Positions 8,973-18,422 are shown, counted from the first letter of the stretch. The stretch: 64,000 bases of DNA from Hylemonella sp. UBA6679 (GCA_002454975.1 DKJZ01000069.1:31059-95058); one strand, 5' to 3'. The notes: generated by a model from the sequence alone, not told the origin. A program made the numbers and translations.

Positions 8973-9542
8973 TCAGGTCTTAGGCAAGGTCACGCCACGC
9001 TGGCCTTGGTACTTGCCACCGCGGTCGCGGTAGGAGGTTTCGCAGACCTCGTCACTCTCGAAAAACAGCACCTGGGCGCAGCCCTCGCCCGCGTAAATTT
9101 TGGCGGGCAGTGGGGTGGTGTTGGAAAACTCCAAGGTCACATAGCCTTCCCACTCGGGCTCGAAGGGGGTCACGTTGACGATGATGCCGCAGCGCGCGTA
9201 GGTGCTTTTGCCCAAGCAAACCGTGAGCACATTGCGCGGAATGCGGAAGTACTCCACCGTGCGGGCCAGCGCGAAAGAGTTGGGCGGAATGATGCAGACA
9301 TCGCTTTCGATGTCCACGAAGCTTCTCTCATCAAAGTTCTTCGGGTCCACCACCGTGCTGTAAATGTTGGTGAACACCTTGAACTCGGGCGCGCAGCGGA
9401 TGTCGTAACCGTAGCTGCTGGTGCCGTAACTCACAATCTTTTGGCCCGCCTCGTTTTGGCGGACTTGTCCGGGCTCGAAGGGCTCGATCATGCCGTGCTG
9501 TTCGGCCATGCGGCGGATCCATTTGTCGCTCTTGATGCTCAT
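8973..9542 (-). CDS. dcd: dCTP deaminase
   Basis: A 189-residue trimeric dUTPase-superfamily enzyme that deaminates dCTP to dUTP for dTMP synthesis. It carries the typical SIKSDKWIRR start, the SYGYDIR motif, the nucleotide-binding GKSTYARCGI and the catalytic TPFEPEWEG segment. Length equals the family norm (about 188-193). It converges on the CHAT gene with 2 bases between stop codons. It belongs to the mono-functional, proteobacterial type rather than the bifunctional archaeal dCTP deaminase/dUTPase. Confidence 0.96.
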   Translation of the reverse strand: MSIKSDKWIRRMAEQHGMIEPFEPGQVRQNEAGQKIVSYGTSSYGYDIRCAPEFKVFTNIYSTVVDPKNFDERSFVDIESDVCIIPPNSFALARTVEYFRIPRNVLTVCLGKSTYARCGIIVNVTPFEPEWEGYVTLEFSNTTPLPAKIYAGEGCAQVLFFESDEVCETSYRDRGGKYQGQRGVTLPKT

Positions 9543-9696
9543 GCGCTGTCCTCAGGATGATGCCGACATTGTAGGCACCCGGGCTTACCCTGAGTGCCGT
9601 GCCGTTAAACCTGGCAAAAACAGAGGTAAATTCAACACATTCAGTTAACTGAAAGTCTCGCGCTCTGCGCGGCATCACTCGCAAGGACAACGCCCC

Positions 9697-11874
9697 GTGG
9701 AAGTGTCATTCAGTCAAGAAATCAAGTCGTTGGCCTTGGGCGATGGCGACACCTTTCACGGCGAGGGCATCCTGGCCATCACCAAAGCGCTGCTGCAATC
9801 GGGCGTGGCCTATGTCGGCGGCTACCAGGGGGCACCCGTCTCGCACCTGCTCGATGTGATGGTGCAAGCCAAGCCTTACCTCGACACCCTGGGCGTGCAT
9901 GTGGAGGCATGCTCCAACGAAGCCTCGGCCGCGGCCATGTTGGGTGCGAGCCTGCATTACCCGCTGCGTGGCGCGGTGACCTGGAAGTCCATCGTGGGCA
10001 CCAACGTGGCCTCCGATGCCTTGAGCAACCTGGCCTCGCCCGGGGTCACTGGCGGCGTGCTGATTGTGGTGGGTGAAGACTACGGCGAGGGCGCGAGCGT
10101 GATTCAAGAGCGCACCCATGCTTACGCGCTCAAGTCGGGCATGGTGTTGCTTGACCCGCGGCCTGAACTCTCGCAAATGGTGGCCATGGTGGAACAAGGT
10201 TTTGCCCTGTCGGAGGCCAGCAACATGCCCGCCATGATGGAGCTGCGCATCCGCGCCTGCCATGTGCGCGGCAGTTTTGCCTGCAAAGACAATATCGCGC
10301 CTGCAGTGTCCACACGCGCCCTGATGACCGAGCCGGCCAAGTTTGATTACATGCGCCTGGCCCACCCGCCCGTGACCTTCCGCCAAGAAAAGCTCAAGGT
10401 CGATCAGCGCATTCCAGCCGCGCGCCGCTACATCGTTGAGCACGGCCTGAACGAATACATGCCTGCCCAGCGGCCTGAGTTGAAGCTGGGTGTGGTGGTG
10501 CAAGGCGGCATTTACAACGCCTTCATTCGCGCTTTGCAACTCTGCGGCCTGGCCGATGCCTTTGGCAACACCGACTTGGACCTGCTGGTGCTCAATGTCA
10601 CCTACCCGCTGGTGCCGGAACAGTTGAGCGACTTCGCCTTGCAGAAAAACGCGGTGCTGGTGGTGGAAGAAGGCCAGCCCGAGTACATCGAACAAGAATT
10701 CGCCCTGCACCTGCGCCGGCGCGACATTCAAACCCCGTTGCATGGCAAAGACCTGTTGCCCAGCGGCGGCGAGTACAACGTGGAAACCTTGACGGCGGGC
10801 CTGGTGGCGTTTTTACAAAAACACGCCCCACAGATCGACACCCGCAGCGCACAAACCTGGCTGGCCGCGACACAACAACGCCGCAGCGACATTGCCAGCA
10901 GCTTGGCCGCGCAGCAGATCACGCTGTCTGCACGCCCGCCGAGTTTTTGTGTGGGCTGCCCGGAGCGCCCGGTGTTCTCTGCCCTCAAACTCGCGCAGCA
11001 AGATGTGGGGCCGGTGCACATCGCGGCCGACATTGGTTGCCACGCACTGGGCACGTTCGAGCCGTTTTCGTCAGGCCACAGCATCTTGGGTTACGGCATG
11101 AGCCTGGCCAGCCGCGCGGGCGTCTCGCCCATGATGCAACGCCGCACCCTGGCCATCATGGGCGATGGTGGCTTTTGGCACAACGGCTTGCTCACCGGCG
11201 TGCAAAGCGCGCTGTTCAATGGTGACGACGCGGTGCTGCTGATTTTCAAGAACGGCTACACCTCAGCCACCGGCACGCAAGACATCATCTCCACACCCTC
11301 AGAAGCGGCCAAAGCGCAAGCCGCTGACCCGCGCTTGAGCTTGGCCGGCACCAACCAAACCATTGAGCAAGCCCTTAAAGGCTTGGGCGTGCAGTGGCTG
11401 CGCACCGTGCCCAGCTACCACGTGCAAAGCATGCGCGACACACTCACCGAAGCTTTCACCAGCCCCTTTGCCGGCCTGAAGGTCATCGTGGCTGAAGGTG
11501 AATGCCAGTTGGAGCGTCAGCGACGCATCAAACCCTGGTTGGCGCAGCTGCTGCAAAAAGGTGAGCGGGTGATGCGCGTGAAGTATGGGGTCGATGAAGA
11601 TGTGTGCACCGGCGACCATGCGTGCATTCGTTTGTCGGGCTGCTCCACCCTCACCCTCAAAGACAACCCGGACCCACTCAAGGTCGACCCCGTGGCCACC
11701 GTGATTGACGGTTGTGTGGGTTGCGGTTTGTGCGGTGAAAACGCGCATGCGGCCACCTTGTGCCCGTCGTTCTACCGCGCTGAAGTGATTCAAAACCCAC
11801 CGTGGCATGAGCGACTGCTCGCCGGTCTTCGTGCCACCTTGGTGCGTGCTTTGCAAACCAAGGTGAGCGCATGA
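9697..11874 (+). CDS. iorA: indolepyruvate ferredoxin oxidoreductase, alpha subunit
   Basis: A 725-residue thiamine-diphosphate enzyme with a GTG start at 9697 preceded by AAGGAC. The N-terminal third is the pyrimidine-binding/transketolase-like part (GYQGAPVSHLLD near 43). Residues ~430-600 are the TPP-binding part, with CVGCPERP near 416 and the Mg-TPP motif GDGGFWHNG near 489. The C-terminal ~100 residues hold cysteine clusters including CVGCGLCGENAHAATLC, a ferredoxin-like region that may be degenerate. It oxidatively decarboxylates aryl-pyruvates such as indolepyruvate and phenylpyruvate from aromatic amino acids. Its stop overlaps the iorB ATG (ATGA), implying translational coupling. 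Confidence 0.9.
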   Translation: MEVSFSQEIKSLALGDGDTFHGEGILAITKALLQSGVAYVGGYQGAPVSHLLDVMVQAKPYLDTLGVHVEACSNEASAAAMLGASLHYPLRGAVTWKSIVGTNVASDALSNLASPGVTGGVLIVVGEDYGEGASVIQERTHAYALKSGMVLLDPRPELSQMVAMVEQGFALSEASNMPAMMELRIRACHVRGSFACKDNIAPAVSTRALMTEPAKFDYMRLAHPPVTFRQEKLKVDQRIPAARRYIVEHGLNEYMPAQRPELKLGVVVQGGIYNAFIRALQLCGLADAFGNTDLDLLVLNVTYPLVPEQLSDFALQKNAVLVVEEGQPEYIEQEFALHLRRRDIQTPLHGKDLLPSGGEYNVETLTAGLVAFLQKHAPQIDTRSAQTWLAATQQRRSDIASSLAAQQITLSARPPSFCVGCPERPVFSALKLAQQDVGPVHIAADIGCHALGTFEPFSSGHSILGYGMSLASRAGVSPMMQRRTLAIMGDGGFWHNGLLTGVQSALFNGDDAVLLIFKNGYTSATGTQDIISTPSEAAKAQAADPRLSLAGTNQTIEQALKGLGVQWLRTVPSYHVQSMRDTLTEAFTSPFAGLKVIVAEGECQLERQRRIKPWLAQLLQKGERVMRVKYGVDEDVCTGDHACIRLSGCSTLTLKDNPDPLKVDPVATVIDGCVGCGLCGENAHAATLCPSFYRAEVIQNPPWHERLLAGLRATLVRALQTKVSA

Positions 11875-13469
11875 CCACCACCCAACCCATCACCCTGTTG
11901 ATTTGTGCCTTGGGTGGCGAAGGCGGTGGCGTGCTCTCGCAGTGGCTGGTCGAGGCCGCGCGTGCAGCGGGCTATGCCGCGCAAAGCACCTCCATCCCCG
12001 GTGTGGCGCAACGCACAGGTGCGACCACCTATTACCTGGAGTTGTTCCCGCTTCCTATCTCGCAACTGGGTGGCCAACAACCGGTGCTGGGCCTGTACCC
12101 AGCCCCTGGCGCCTTGGATGCGCTGGTGTCTTCCGAGCTGCTGGAAACCGCACGCCAAGTGAGCAACGGCATGAGCGATGCGAAGCGCACCTTGACCATC
12201 ACCGCCAACAACCGCAGCTACACCACGCAAGAGCGCATGGTGGGGGGCGATGGCCGCATCGACAGTGCACCCTTGTTGGCTTTGGTGCGCCAGCACAGCC
12301 GAGAACACCATGTGATGGACATGGCCGAGATCGCCAACCGCAACGGCACCGTGGTGAGCGCCGTGATGCTGGGCGCGATAGCGGGCAGCGGCTTGTGGCC
12401 GCTGGCACGCGAGGTGTTTGAAGGCGTGGTTGATGGCCCGAGCCGCGAGGCCAGCCTGCGCGGCTTTGCCCAAGCCTTCGACCTGGTGCAGCAACAACGC
12501 GCACAAGGGCAACTGCTGCAAGCCTTGTTGAACACGCCTGATGATGAGTCGCTACAAATTCAGAAGCAAGATCGTCATTATTTACAAGGTCTAGAGGCCA
12601 ATTCTTCACTTGACCGCCTGCCTGCATCTGCTCGCCATATGGCTACGCTGGGTGTGCAACGTCTGCAGGATTACCAAAGCACCGCTTACGCGCAAACTTA
12701 CCTCGAGCGTCTGCAAAGCGTGTGGCAAGCCGAACAAGCCGCAGACCCAGCCCTGGCCCACCACGCCCAAGCCACCCTGGAGATAGCGCGATGGTTGGCG
12801 CTGTGGATGGCGTTTGATGACATTGTTCGCGTGGCCGATCTGAAAAGCCGCGCCAGCCGCTTGCAGCGCGTGGCTTCTGAGGTCAAAGCCAAGCCTGGTG
12901 AATTGCTGCATGTGTTTGAACACTTCAAACCCGGCGTGCCAGAGATTGCAGCACTTTTGCCCACTGGCTTGGCCCGTCGCTTGCAAGCGTGGGACGCCCG
13001 GCGTGTGGCGCGAGGCTTGGCGCCTTGGAGTCTGCCCATCAAAATCGGCACGCACACCGTCACGGGCATGTTGGCGTTGCGCACGCTCTCGGCCTTCAAA
13101 CACCTGCGCCCCAAGGGCAGCCGCTTTGCTGCGGAACAAGCGCTCATTGAGGCTTGGCTGGGCAGTGTGGTGCAAGGTCTGCGTGAAAACTGGCAGCTGG
13201 GTTTTGAGTTGGCGCAGTGCGGCCGGCTCATCAAAGGCTACGGCAGCACGAACGAGCGCGGCAAAGAGAATTTGCTGCACATCACCCAGCACCTGGCCAC
13301 CCAAAACACGCCAGCTTTGCAACGCGCCCAAGCGGTCGCTGCAGCACGCCAAGCCGCCTTGCAAGATGAAGCTGGCACCGCCCTGGATGCGGCCCTGCGC
13401 GCGCATGGCGCACCGGCTCGGCCCATCAAAGCGCAACCCATACGCTGGTTCAAACACCGGCCAAACTGA
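11871..13469 (+). CDS. iorB: indolepyruvate oxidoreductase, beta subunit (long form with DUF6537-like tail)
   Basis: A 532-residue partner of IorA. The first ~200 residues are the gamma/POR-type domain: ALGGEGGGVLSQWL near 13 and the SIPGVAQRTGATTYY motif near 43 are typical of IorB. The remaining ~330 residues form the long alpha-helical extension seen in betaproteobacterial IorB; enterobacterial or archaeal IorB is only about 200 residues. The stretch at 12541-12640 has a less typical composition (QIQKQDRHYLQ) but keeps frame. It overlaps iorA by 4 bases and is followed after 41 bases by a Bug receptor gene with its own GGAG site, so the three are probably one transcript. Confidence 0.85.
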   Translation: MTTTQPITLLICALGGEGGGVLSQWLVEAARAAGYAAQSTSIPGVAQRTGATTYYLELFPLPISQLGGQQPVLGLYPAPGALDALVSSELLETARQVSNGMSDAKRTLTITANNRSYTTQERMVGGDGRIDSAPLLALVRQHSREHHVMDMAEIANRNGTVVSAVMLGAIAGSGLWPLAREVFEGVVDGPSREASLRGFAQAFDLVQQQRAQGQLLQALLNTPDDESLQIQKQDRHYLQGLEANSSLDRLPASARHMATLGVQRLQDYQSTAYAQTYLERLQSVWQAEQAADPALAHHAQATLEIARWLALWMAFDDIVRVADLKSRASRLQRVASEVKAKPGELLHVFEHFKPGVPEIAALLPTGLARRLQAWDARRVARGLAPWSLPIKIGTHTVTGMLALRTLSAFKHLRPKGSRFAAEQALIEAWLGSVVQGLRENWQLGFELAQCGRLIKGYGSTNERGKENLLHITQHLATQNTPALQRAQAVAAARQAALQDEAGTALDAALRAHGAPARPIKAQPIRWFKHRPN

Positions 13470-13510
13470 GCCGCCAACACCCAACACACCAACCCCACAA
13501 GGAGACCTGC

Positions 13511-14539
13511 ATGAAGAACTCGCCTTTGCACCCAACCTCGCATGCCCACTCGGCACGTAGCCGGCGACACTGGGGGCTGCTGGCCGTGGTGGCAGCCCTG
13601 AGCACGGCAGTGGCTGGTTTTTCAGGCACTGTGCAGGCCCAAGCCTGGCCCGCCAAACCTGTGCGGGTGGTGGTGAACTTCCCGCCAGGTGGTGCTGCCG
13701 ACCAAATCGCACGCAGCATTGCCCAGCCCTTGCAAGAAGCGCTGGGTCAGCCGGTGGTGGTGGAAAACCGTGGTGGGGCCAATGGCAACCTGGGCGGTGA
13801 GGTGGTGGCCAAATCGCCAGCCGATGGCTACACCCTGCTCATGAGCTCGGGCGGCATGGTGTCGGTCAACCCGCACATCTACAGCAAGATGGCTTTCGAC
13901 CCTGTCAAAGACCTCACCCCGGTGGCTTCGGCAGCCCGTGTCTTGGTGTTTTTGACCGTGCGCCCCACCCTGCCGGTGGACAACATCAAAGAGTTGATGG
14001 GCTACATCAAGGCCAACCCGGGCAAGTTGTCCTACGGCTCAGCAGGCAATGGCAGTTCGCCCCATTTGGCCGGTGAAATGTTCAAAAGCCAAGCGGGTTT
14101 GTTTGCGGTGCATGTGCCCTACCGTGGCGCAGCGCCTGCGCTGGTGGACCTTTTGGCTGGGCAAATTGACTACTACTTTGACCCGGGCATCGGCTTGAGC
14201 CAGGTGCGTGCTGGCAAGCTCAAGCTGCTGGCCGTGGGCAGCATGAAACGCTCGCCCCTGTTCCCCAATGTGCCCACCTTGAACGAGGCCGGTTTGACCA
14301 ACTTTGATGCCGACACCGTGTTTGGTTTTTACGCGCCGAGCGGCACACCTGCGCCAGTCATCAACAAGCTCAACGCTGAGATCAACCGAATTTTGGCCAC
14401 TGCAGCGGTGAAAGAGAAAATTGCAGCACTCGGTGGAGAGGCCCTGCCCCTGTCGCCGGCTGAATTTGCCAGCAAAGCCATGGACGACTCCAAGCGCTTT
14501 GGCGCCATCATCAAAGAGCGCAACATCGTCGGCGACTGA
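13511..14539 (+). CDS. Bug/TctC-family periplasmic solute-binding protein
   Basis: A 342-residue exported receptor. A long signal peptide (residues 1-~44, hydrophobic LLAVVAALSTAVAGF, cleavage near VQAQA) is followed by the family signature WPAKPVRVVVNFPPGG and the ligand-loop motifs NRGGANGNLG near 91 and SYGSAGNGSSPH near 175. Bug proteins feed tripartite tricarboxylate transporters or act as sensors and are hugely expanded in Comamonadaceae and Bordetella. No TctA/TctB genes are adjacent. Placement behind iorAB suggests an aromatic or keto-acid ligand, but that is inference. Confidence 0.9.
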   Translation: MKNSPLHPTSHAHSARSRRHWGLLAVVAALSTAVAGFSGTVQAQAWPAKPVRVVVNFPPGGAADQIARSIAQPLQEALGQPVVVENRGGANGNLGGEVVAKSPADGYTLLMSSGGMVSVNPHIYSKMAFDPVKDLTPVASAARVLVFLTVRPTLPVDNIKELMGYIKANPGKLSYGSAGNGSSPHLAGEMFKSQAGLFAVHVPYRGAAPALVDLLAGQIDYYFDPGIGLSQVRAGKLKLLAVGSMKRSPLFPNVPTLNEAGLTNFDADTVFGFYAPSGTPAPVINKLNAEINRILATAAVKEKIAALGGEALPLSPAEFASKAMDDSKRFGAIIKERNIVGD

Positions 14540-14558
14540 CGCGCGCAAGCACATGGCC

Positions 14559-15182
14559 TCAAGGCCCGGCGAGTTGACGCAAACCTGCTGGGTCGATGAG
14601 GCGCAAATTGCGGCCGGTACCGCTGATGAGGTGCTGGTCGCGCAAATGGCGCAACACCCTGGAAAACGTCTCGGGCGCAATACCCAGCTGCGCTGCAATC
14701 AGGCGCTTGCGCTGGGCGAGCATGACAGCCATGCCGTCGTCGCCACCCGGGTCGGCCTGGTTGAGCAACCATTCCGCACAGCGGGCATCGGCATCTTTGA
14801 CCAATCGGCTCACGGCCAACTCGCTTTGCATGCGGTGCGCCTTGGCCACATCGTGCAACACCGAGGCCATCAGTTCGGGCATGTCGGCCATCATGGCCTT
14901 GAAAGCCGACAGCGCAATCACATGCAGCGCCACAGGGGTTTGAGCCACCGCATCGACCACGTGGTGTTTGTGCAGCACCACCGCGCTGGCATCAAGCCAA
15001 ATGGGGCCTTCCACATCACCCAAATGGTGGGACAGCTCTTGGGCATCGAGCACTCCCAAAGCGACCCGACCCGAGGCCAAAAACATCACGCCTGACGGTT
15101 TACCCCCGCGGCGAAACACCACGCTACCAGGCGTGTAATGGCGAATTTTGTGCGGCAGTTTGTCCAGGACATTGATGTACAT
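14559..15182 (-). CDS. Crp/Fnr-family transcriptional regulator
   Basis: A 207-residue regulator counted from the ATG at 15182; a GTG at 15191 would add 3 residues. Residues ~10-110 form a cyclic-nucleotide-binding-like beta barrel (PGSVVFRRGG, FLASGRVALG), and residues ~140-200 a winged helix with recognition helix APETFSRVLRHL. The N-terminal cysteines that hold the Fe-S cluster in FNR are absent, and the cAMP-contact pattern is not clearly kept, so the ligand is unknown. It converges on the Bug gene with 19 bases between stops and lies downstream of the glycerate kinase gene on the same strand. Confidence 0.88.
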   Translation of the reverse strand: MYINVLDKLPHKIRHYTPGSVVFRRGGKPSGVMFLASGRVALGVLDAQELSHHLGDVEGPIWLDASAVVLHKHHVVDAVAQTPVALHVIALSAFKAMMADMPELMASVLHDVAKAHRMQSELAVSRLVKDADARCAEWLLNQADPGGDDGMAVMLAQRKRLIAAQLGIAPETFSRVLRHLRDQHLISGTGRNLRLIDPAGLRQLAGP

Positions 15183-15238
15183 GGCCTGCACTTTGCACCG
15201 AGGCCAGCAGCCGCTTTTTGAGCCAAATCAAGTTCTCG

Positions 15239-16579
15239 TCAGAGGATGAGCACAGCCCTGAAGTCGTTGACATTGGTGTGGGTGGGGCCCGTGATCACCA
15301 GGTCGTCGAGCGGCTTGAAAAACCCATAGGCGTCATTGCTGTCGAGGTACTTGGCCACCTTCATGCCCTGGGCCTGCGCACGGCTCAAGGTGTCGGGGGC
15401 AACAAAAGCGCCAGCGTTGTCTTCCATGCCGTCGATGCCATCGGTGTCCGCCGCCAGCGCCCACACGCCAGGCTGGCCTTGCAGGGCCTGGGCCAAGCCC
15501 AGACAAAACTCACCTGCGCGACCGCCCTTGCCGCGCGGCTGTCCGGCTGGAACTGGGCGCACGGTGACGGTGGTTTCTCCGCCGCTCAAAATCACGCAGG
15601 GCCGATCGAACGGCTGGCCCCGGAGTGCCACCGCGCGCGCCAACGCGGCGTGAACCTTGCCCACCTCGCGCGACTCGCCCTCCATCTCATCGCTCAAGAT
15701 GTAGGCCTGCAAGCCCGCCTGACGCGCCAAGGCAGCTGCAGCCTCCAGCGATTCTTGTGGCGTGGCCATCATGTGAACGCGGTGTCCATCAAACAGCGGG
15801 TTGCCCGGTTTGGGTGTTTCCAAAGCTGATTTGAGCAACAAATCACGCACAGAGTCAGGCACAGCAATGCGGTATCGCTCCAAAATTGATAGCGCATCGG
15901 CACATGTGGTGGCATCGGGCACGGTGGGGCCGCTGGCAATCACCGATGGGTCGTCGCCAGGCACATCGCTGATGCTCAGCGTGACCACCCGGGCGGGTGC
16001 GCAAGCGGCGGCCAGGCGCCCGCCTTTGATGCGCGAGAGGTGCTTGCGCACACAGTTCATCTCACCAATGTTGGCCCCGCTTTCGAGCAAAGCCTGGTTG
16101 ATGGCTTGTTTTTGCGCAAAGCTCAAGCCCTCGGCAGGCAAGGTCAGCAAGGAAGAGCCACCACCCGAGATCAGGCACAGCACCAGGTCGTCAGGCCCCA
16201 GGCCCTGCACCGACTGCAAAATGCGCTGCGCAGCGGCTAAGCCAGCGGCATCGGGCACCGGGTGCGAGGCCTCCACCACCTCGATGCGCTGCGCCAAGCC
16301 CGCCGGGCGCGGGGGGGTGTGGCCGTAGCGGGTGACCACCATGCCTTGCAGCGGCGCGTCTGCTGGCCACAAGGCCTCCAAGGCCTGCGCCATGGCGCCT
16401 GCAGCCTTGCCCGCACCAATCACGACCGTGCGCCCCTTGGCTGGGTCGGGGGGCGCAGGCAAGTGCGCTGCCATGCTGAGCAAAGGCTGCGCGCGCGCCA
16501 CAGCCGCGTCAAACAAAGCCGAAAGAAAGGCACGAGGCTGCGCTGCCGGGTCAGGCAGGTGGGAGACGGGTTCGGTCAT
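15239..16579 (-). CDS. glycerate 2-kinase (MOFRL/TtuD family)
   Basis: A 446-residue enzyme starting at the ATG at 16579 (MTEPVSHLPD); the open frame runs 37 codons further upstream without family similarity. Residues 1-~240 are the DUF4147 domain (GAGKAAGAMAQALE near 52, LISGGGSSLL near 138), and the C-terminal ~110 residues are the MOFRL domain with the LSGGETTVTV motif and ALAADTDGIDG. These enzymes phosphorylate D-glycerate to 2-phosphoglycerate in glyoxylate, tartrate or serine-type metabolism. It is divergent from the small lipoprotein gene at 16694. Confidence 0.9.
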   Translation of the reverse strand: MTEPVSHLPDPAAQPRAFLSALFDAAVARAQPLLSMAAHLPAPPDPAKGRTVVIGAGKAAGAMAQALEALWPADAPLQGMVVTRYGHTPPRPAGLAQRIEVVEASHPVPDAAGLAAAQRILQSVQGLGPDDLVLCLISGGGSSLLTLPAEGLSFAQKQAINQALLESGANIGEMNCVRKHLSRIKGGRLAAACAPARVVTLSISDVPGDDPSVIASGPTVPDATTCADALSILERYRIAVPDSVRDLLLKSALETPKPGNPLFDGHRVHMMATPQESLEAAAALARQAGLQAYILSDEMEGESREVGKVHAALARAVALRGQPFDRPCVILSGGETTVTVRPVPAGQPRGKGGRAGEFCLGLAQALQGQPGVWALAADTDGIDGMEDNAGAFVAPDTLSRAQAQGMKVAKYLDSNDAYGFFKPLDDLVITGPTHTNVNDFRAVLIL

Positions 16580-16693
16580 GGTGCATCCATAAAAGGGTTG
16601 CGTAAACGCTCGAAATACACAAGCATTGTGCCGCTGGCTTGGTGAGGGATTGTTGCCTGGCTGGTTGTGGTTGATCTGACGAAGGAGCACATG

Positions 16694-17203
16694 ATGACTT
16701 GGAACCCCTCACGACGCACCTGGCTGGGCTGGACGGGCGCCGGCCTGTCGGCCTGGTTGGCGGGCTGCAGCACCCCACCACCGCCCCAGCCTCAGGTCTC
16801 GATCAAACCCGCGCCACCACCTGCGCCCCCCGTGGCTGCTGCGCCCGAGGTGCTCACCCACATCTCGCAAGCGCAAACCCCACTGGACTACCGGCGCGAT
16901 GCGGCCAGCCACCTTTACCAGCGCAACGCCGAGCGTATTTTCAAAGGCAAATTGCCACCCCTGCTCTATGCCGTGGGCGTGCTGCAAGTGCAGCTTGACC
17001 GACGAGGCCAGGTCACCGCCACCCAGTGGATGCGCGCCCCACAACATGCCCCGGAGGTGATGGCCGACATCGAGCGCACCGTGCGTCAGGCTGCGCCATT
17101 TCCAGCCCCCACCAAGCTCGGGCAAGTGACCTACACCGACACTTGGCTGTGGCACAAAAGCGGGCGCTTTCAACTCCACACCCTCACCGAGGGGCAAACC
17201 TGA
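16694..17203 (+). CDS. small lipoprotein with TonB C-terminal-like domain
   Basis: 169 residues counted from the second of two adjacent ATGs (16691 and 16694); GGAG at 16684-16687 fits 16694 best. A twin-Arg-like start (RRTWLG) leads to a hydrophobic segment ending in the lipobox LAGC near residue 25, then a proline-rich spacer. Residues ~80-160 resemble the TonB C-terminal fold (LYAVGVLQVQLDRRGQVTA, followed by an AAPFPAP segment and a final beta strand). As a lipoprotein rather than a membrane-anchored TonB, it is unlikely to energise receptors by itself. Family assignment is by pattern only. The divergent neighbour encodes glycerate kinase. Confidence 0.6.
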   Translation: MTWNPSRRTWLGWTGAGLSAWLAGCSTPPPPQPQVSIKPAPPPAPPVAAAPEVLTHISQAQTPLDYRRDAASHLYQRNAERIFKGKLPPLLYAVGVLQVQLDRRGQVTATQWMRAPQHAPEVMADIERTVRQAAPFPAPTKLGQVTYTDTWLWHKSGRFQLHTLTEGQT

Positions 17204-17262
17204 ACCACAAAGCAAGGCCGCACGCCGCAAGCGCTGTTTAACTCGTTAGAATACGCGCTGAC

Positions 17263-17352
17263 GGAAGCGTGGCAGAGCGGTTGAATGCACCGGTCTTGAA
17301 AACCGGCGATGTTTTACGACATCCGTGAGTTCGAATCTCACCGCTTCCGCCA
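17263..17352 (+). tRNA. tRNA-Ser (anticodon TGA)
   Basis: 90 bases including an encoded CCA. Acceptor strands GGAAGCG (17263-17269) and CGCTTCC (17342-17348) pair fully, with discriminator G. The anticodon loop CTTGAAA lies between CCGGT and ACCGG. The long variable arm typical of class II tRNAs is present, and the T loop is TTCGAAT. Reads UCA and, by wobble, other UCN codons. Confidence 0.98.
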
Positions 17353-17375
17353 CCCACCCCCAGCAGGGGGTCGCA

Positions 17376-18356
17376 TCAAACCCCCGCCACATCCACCACC
17401 ACATTGCCAAAGGCACCGGCTTCGACGGCTTCGTGGGCTTGCACGATGTCTGCAAGCTTGAAGCGTGGGCCGATGGTGTGTTGCAAGGCCCGGGCTTCGA
17501 GCAAGTCGCTCAAACGGGTCAAGCCGTCGCGTCGGTCTTGAGCCAGCAGGTCGTACACCAGAAAAAATTTGAGCTGGACAGACGCGTAAAGAAACTGCCG
17601 GAAAGGCAGCGCCACCTCAAGGGCGTTGGAGCCATAACAAACCAGCTGGCCATGGCGTGCCAGTGCGCCTTGTGCTGCGATGTTGGCGGTGCTGGAGAGG
17701 TCCATGTCGATGATGACGTCCACCCCGCGTTGCTCTGTGAGGGCTTTGATGCGCTCGGCCACCGCCTCGGTTTTGTAATTGATCACCTCGTGTGCGCCAG
17801 CTGCGCGGGCGTGCGCAATTTTGTCTGTGGAACCGGCCGTACCGATCACATGCGCGCCGCGCAAGCGGGCAATTTGCGTGGCGTAGTGGCCCACGGCTGA
17901 ACCAGCGCCCACCACCAGCACCTGCTTGTCGCGCACATCGCCCGCCAAATTCAAGGCCTGCAGCGCGGTCAGGGCAGGAATGCCCAAGCACGCACCAGCG
18001 GCCAGGTCGATGTGGTCGGGCAAAAGCACAGCTTGCTGAGCTGGCAAAACAATGAACTCTGCGGCTGTGCCCATGGGGCGCTGCCACTGGCCGTTCCAGA
18101 CCCAAACGCGCTCGCCCTCGCGCGCGGGGCTCACGCCAGCACCCACGGCGTCAATGAAACCAGCACCGTCGCTGTGGGGCACGATGAAAGGATCGGTGAT
18201 GGCGCGCGCACGGCGTGATTTAACGTCCGAAGGGTTCACACCTGAGGTGTGCAAACGCACACGAACCTCGCCAGGGCCAGGCACGGGGGTGGGCAACTCA
18301 CCCACGGTCAACACATCACGGGCCTCACCAAGGCGGTTGTACCAAGCTGCTTGCAT
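17376..18356 (-). CDS. zinc-independent quinone oxidoreductase (MDR superfamily)
   Basis: A 326-residue medium-chain dehydrogenase/reductase starting at the ATG at 18356 (MQAAWYNRLGEARDVL); upstream in-frame residues lack similarity. The N-terminal GroES-like domain has GVNPSDVKSR near 43, and the Rossmann fold carries VLVVGAGSAVGHYATQIAR near 145. No structural or catalytic zinc cysteines are visible, which fits NAD(P)H:quinone reductase or zeta-crystallin relatives. It probably reduces quinones or enones with NADPH. It lies downstream of the P460 gene but is separated from it by a good terminator, so it likely has its own promoter. Confidence 0.87.
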   Translation of the reverse strand: MQAAWYNRLGEARDVLTVGELPTPVPGPGEVRVRLHTSGVNPSDVKSRRARAITDPFIVPHSDGAGFIDAVGAGVSPAREGERVWVWNGQWQRPMGTAAEFIVLPAQQAVLLPDHIDLAAGACLGIPALTALQALNLAGDVRDKQVLVVGAGSAVGHYATQIARLRGAHVIGTAGSTDKIAHARAAGAHEVINYKTEAVAERIKALTEQRGVDVIIDMDLSSTANIAAQGALARHGQLVCYGSNALEVALPFRQFLYASVQLKFFLVYDLLAQDRRDGLTRLSDLLEARALQHTIGPRFKLADIVQAHEAVEAGAFGNVVVDVAGV

Positions 18357-18422
18357 GTCTCTTCTCTCTGTTGATGGCATGTAAATATTTTGCCTGCTCG
18401 CCAAGCTGTCTGGGCCAGGCAA

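Noticed and set aside
11700..11770. IorA C-terminal cysteines as two complete 4Fe-4S motifs
   Set aside because: One clear CxxCxxC cluster is seen, but the full eight-cysteine ferredoxin pattern could not be confirmed by eye.
12606..13712. 368-codon ORF opposite iorB and the Bug gene
   Set aside because: It spans two real genes on the other strand and has no recognisable domain.
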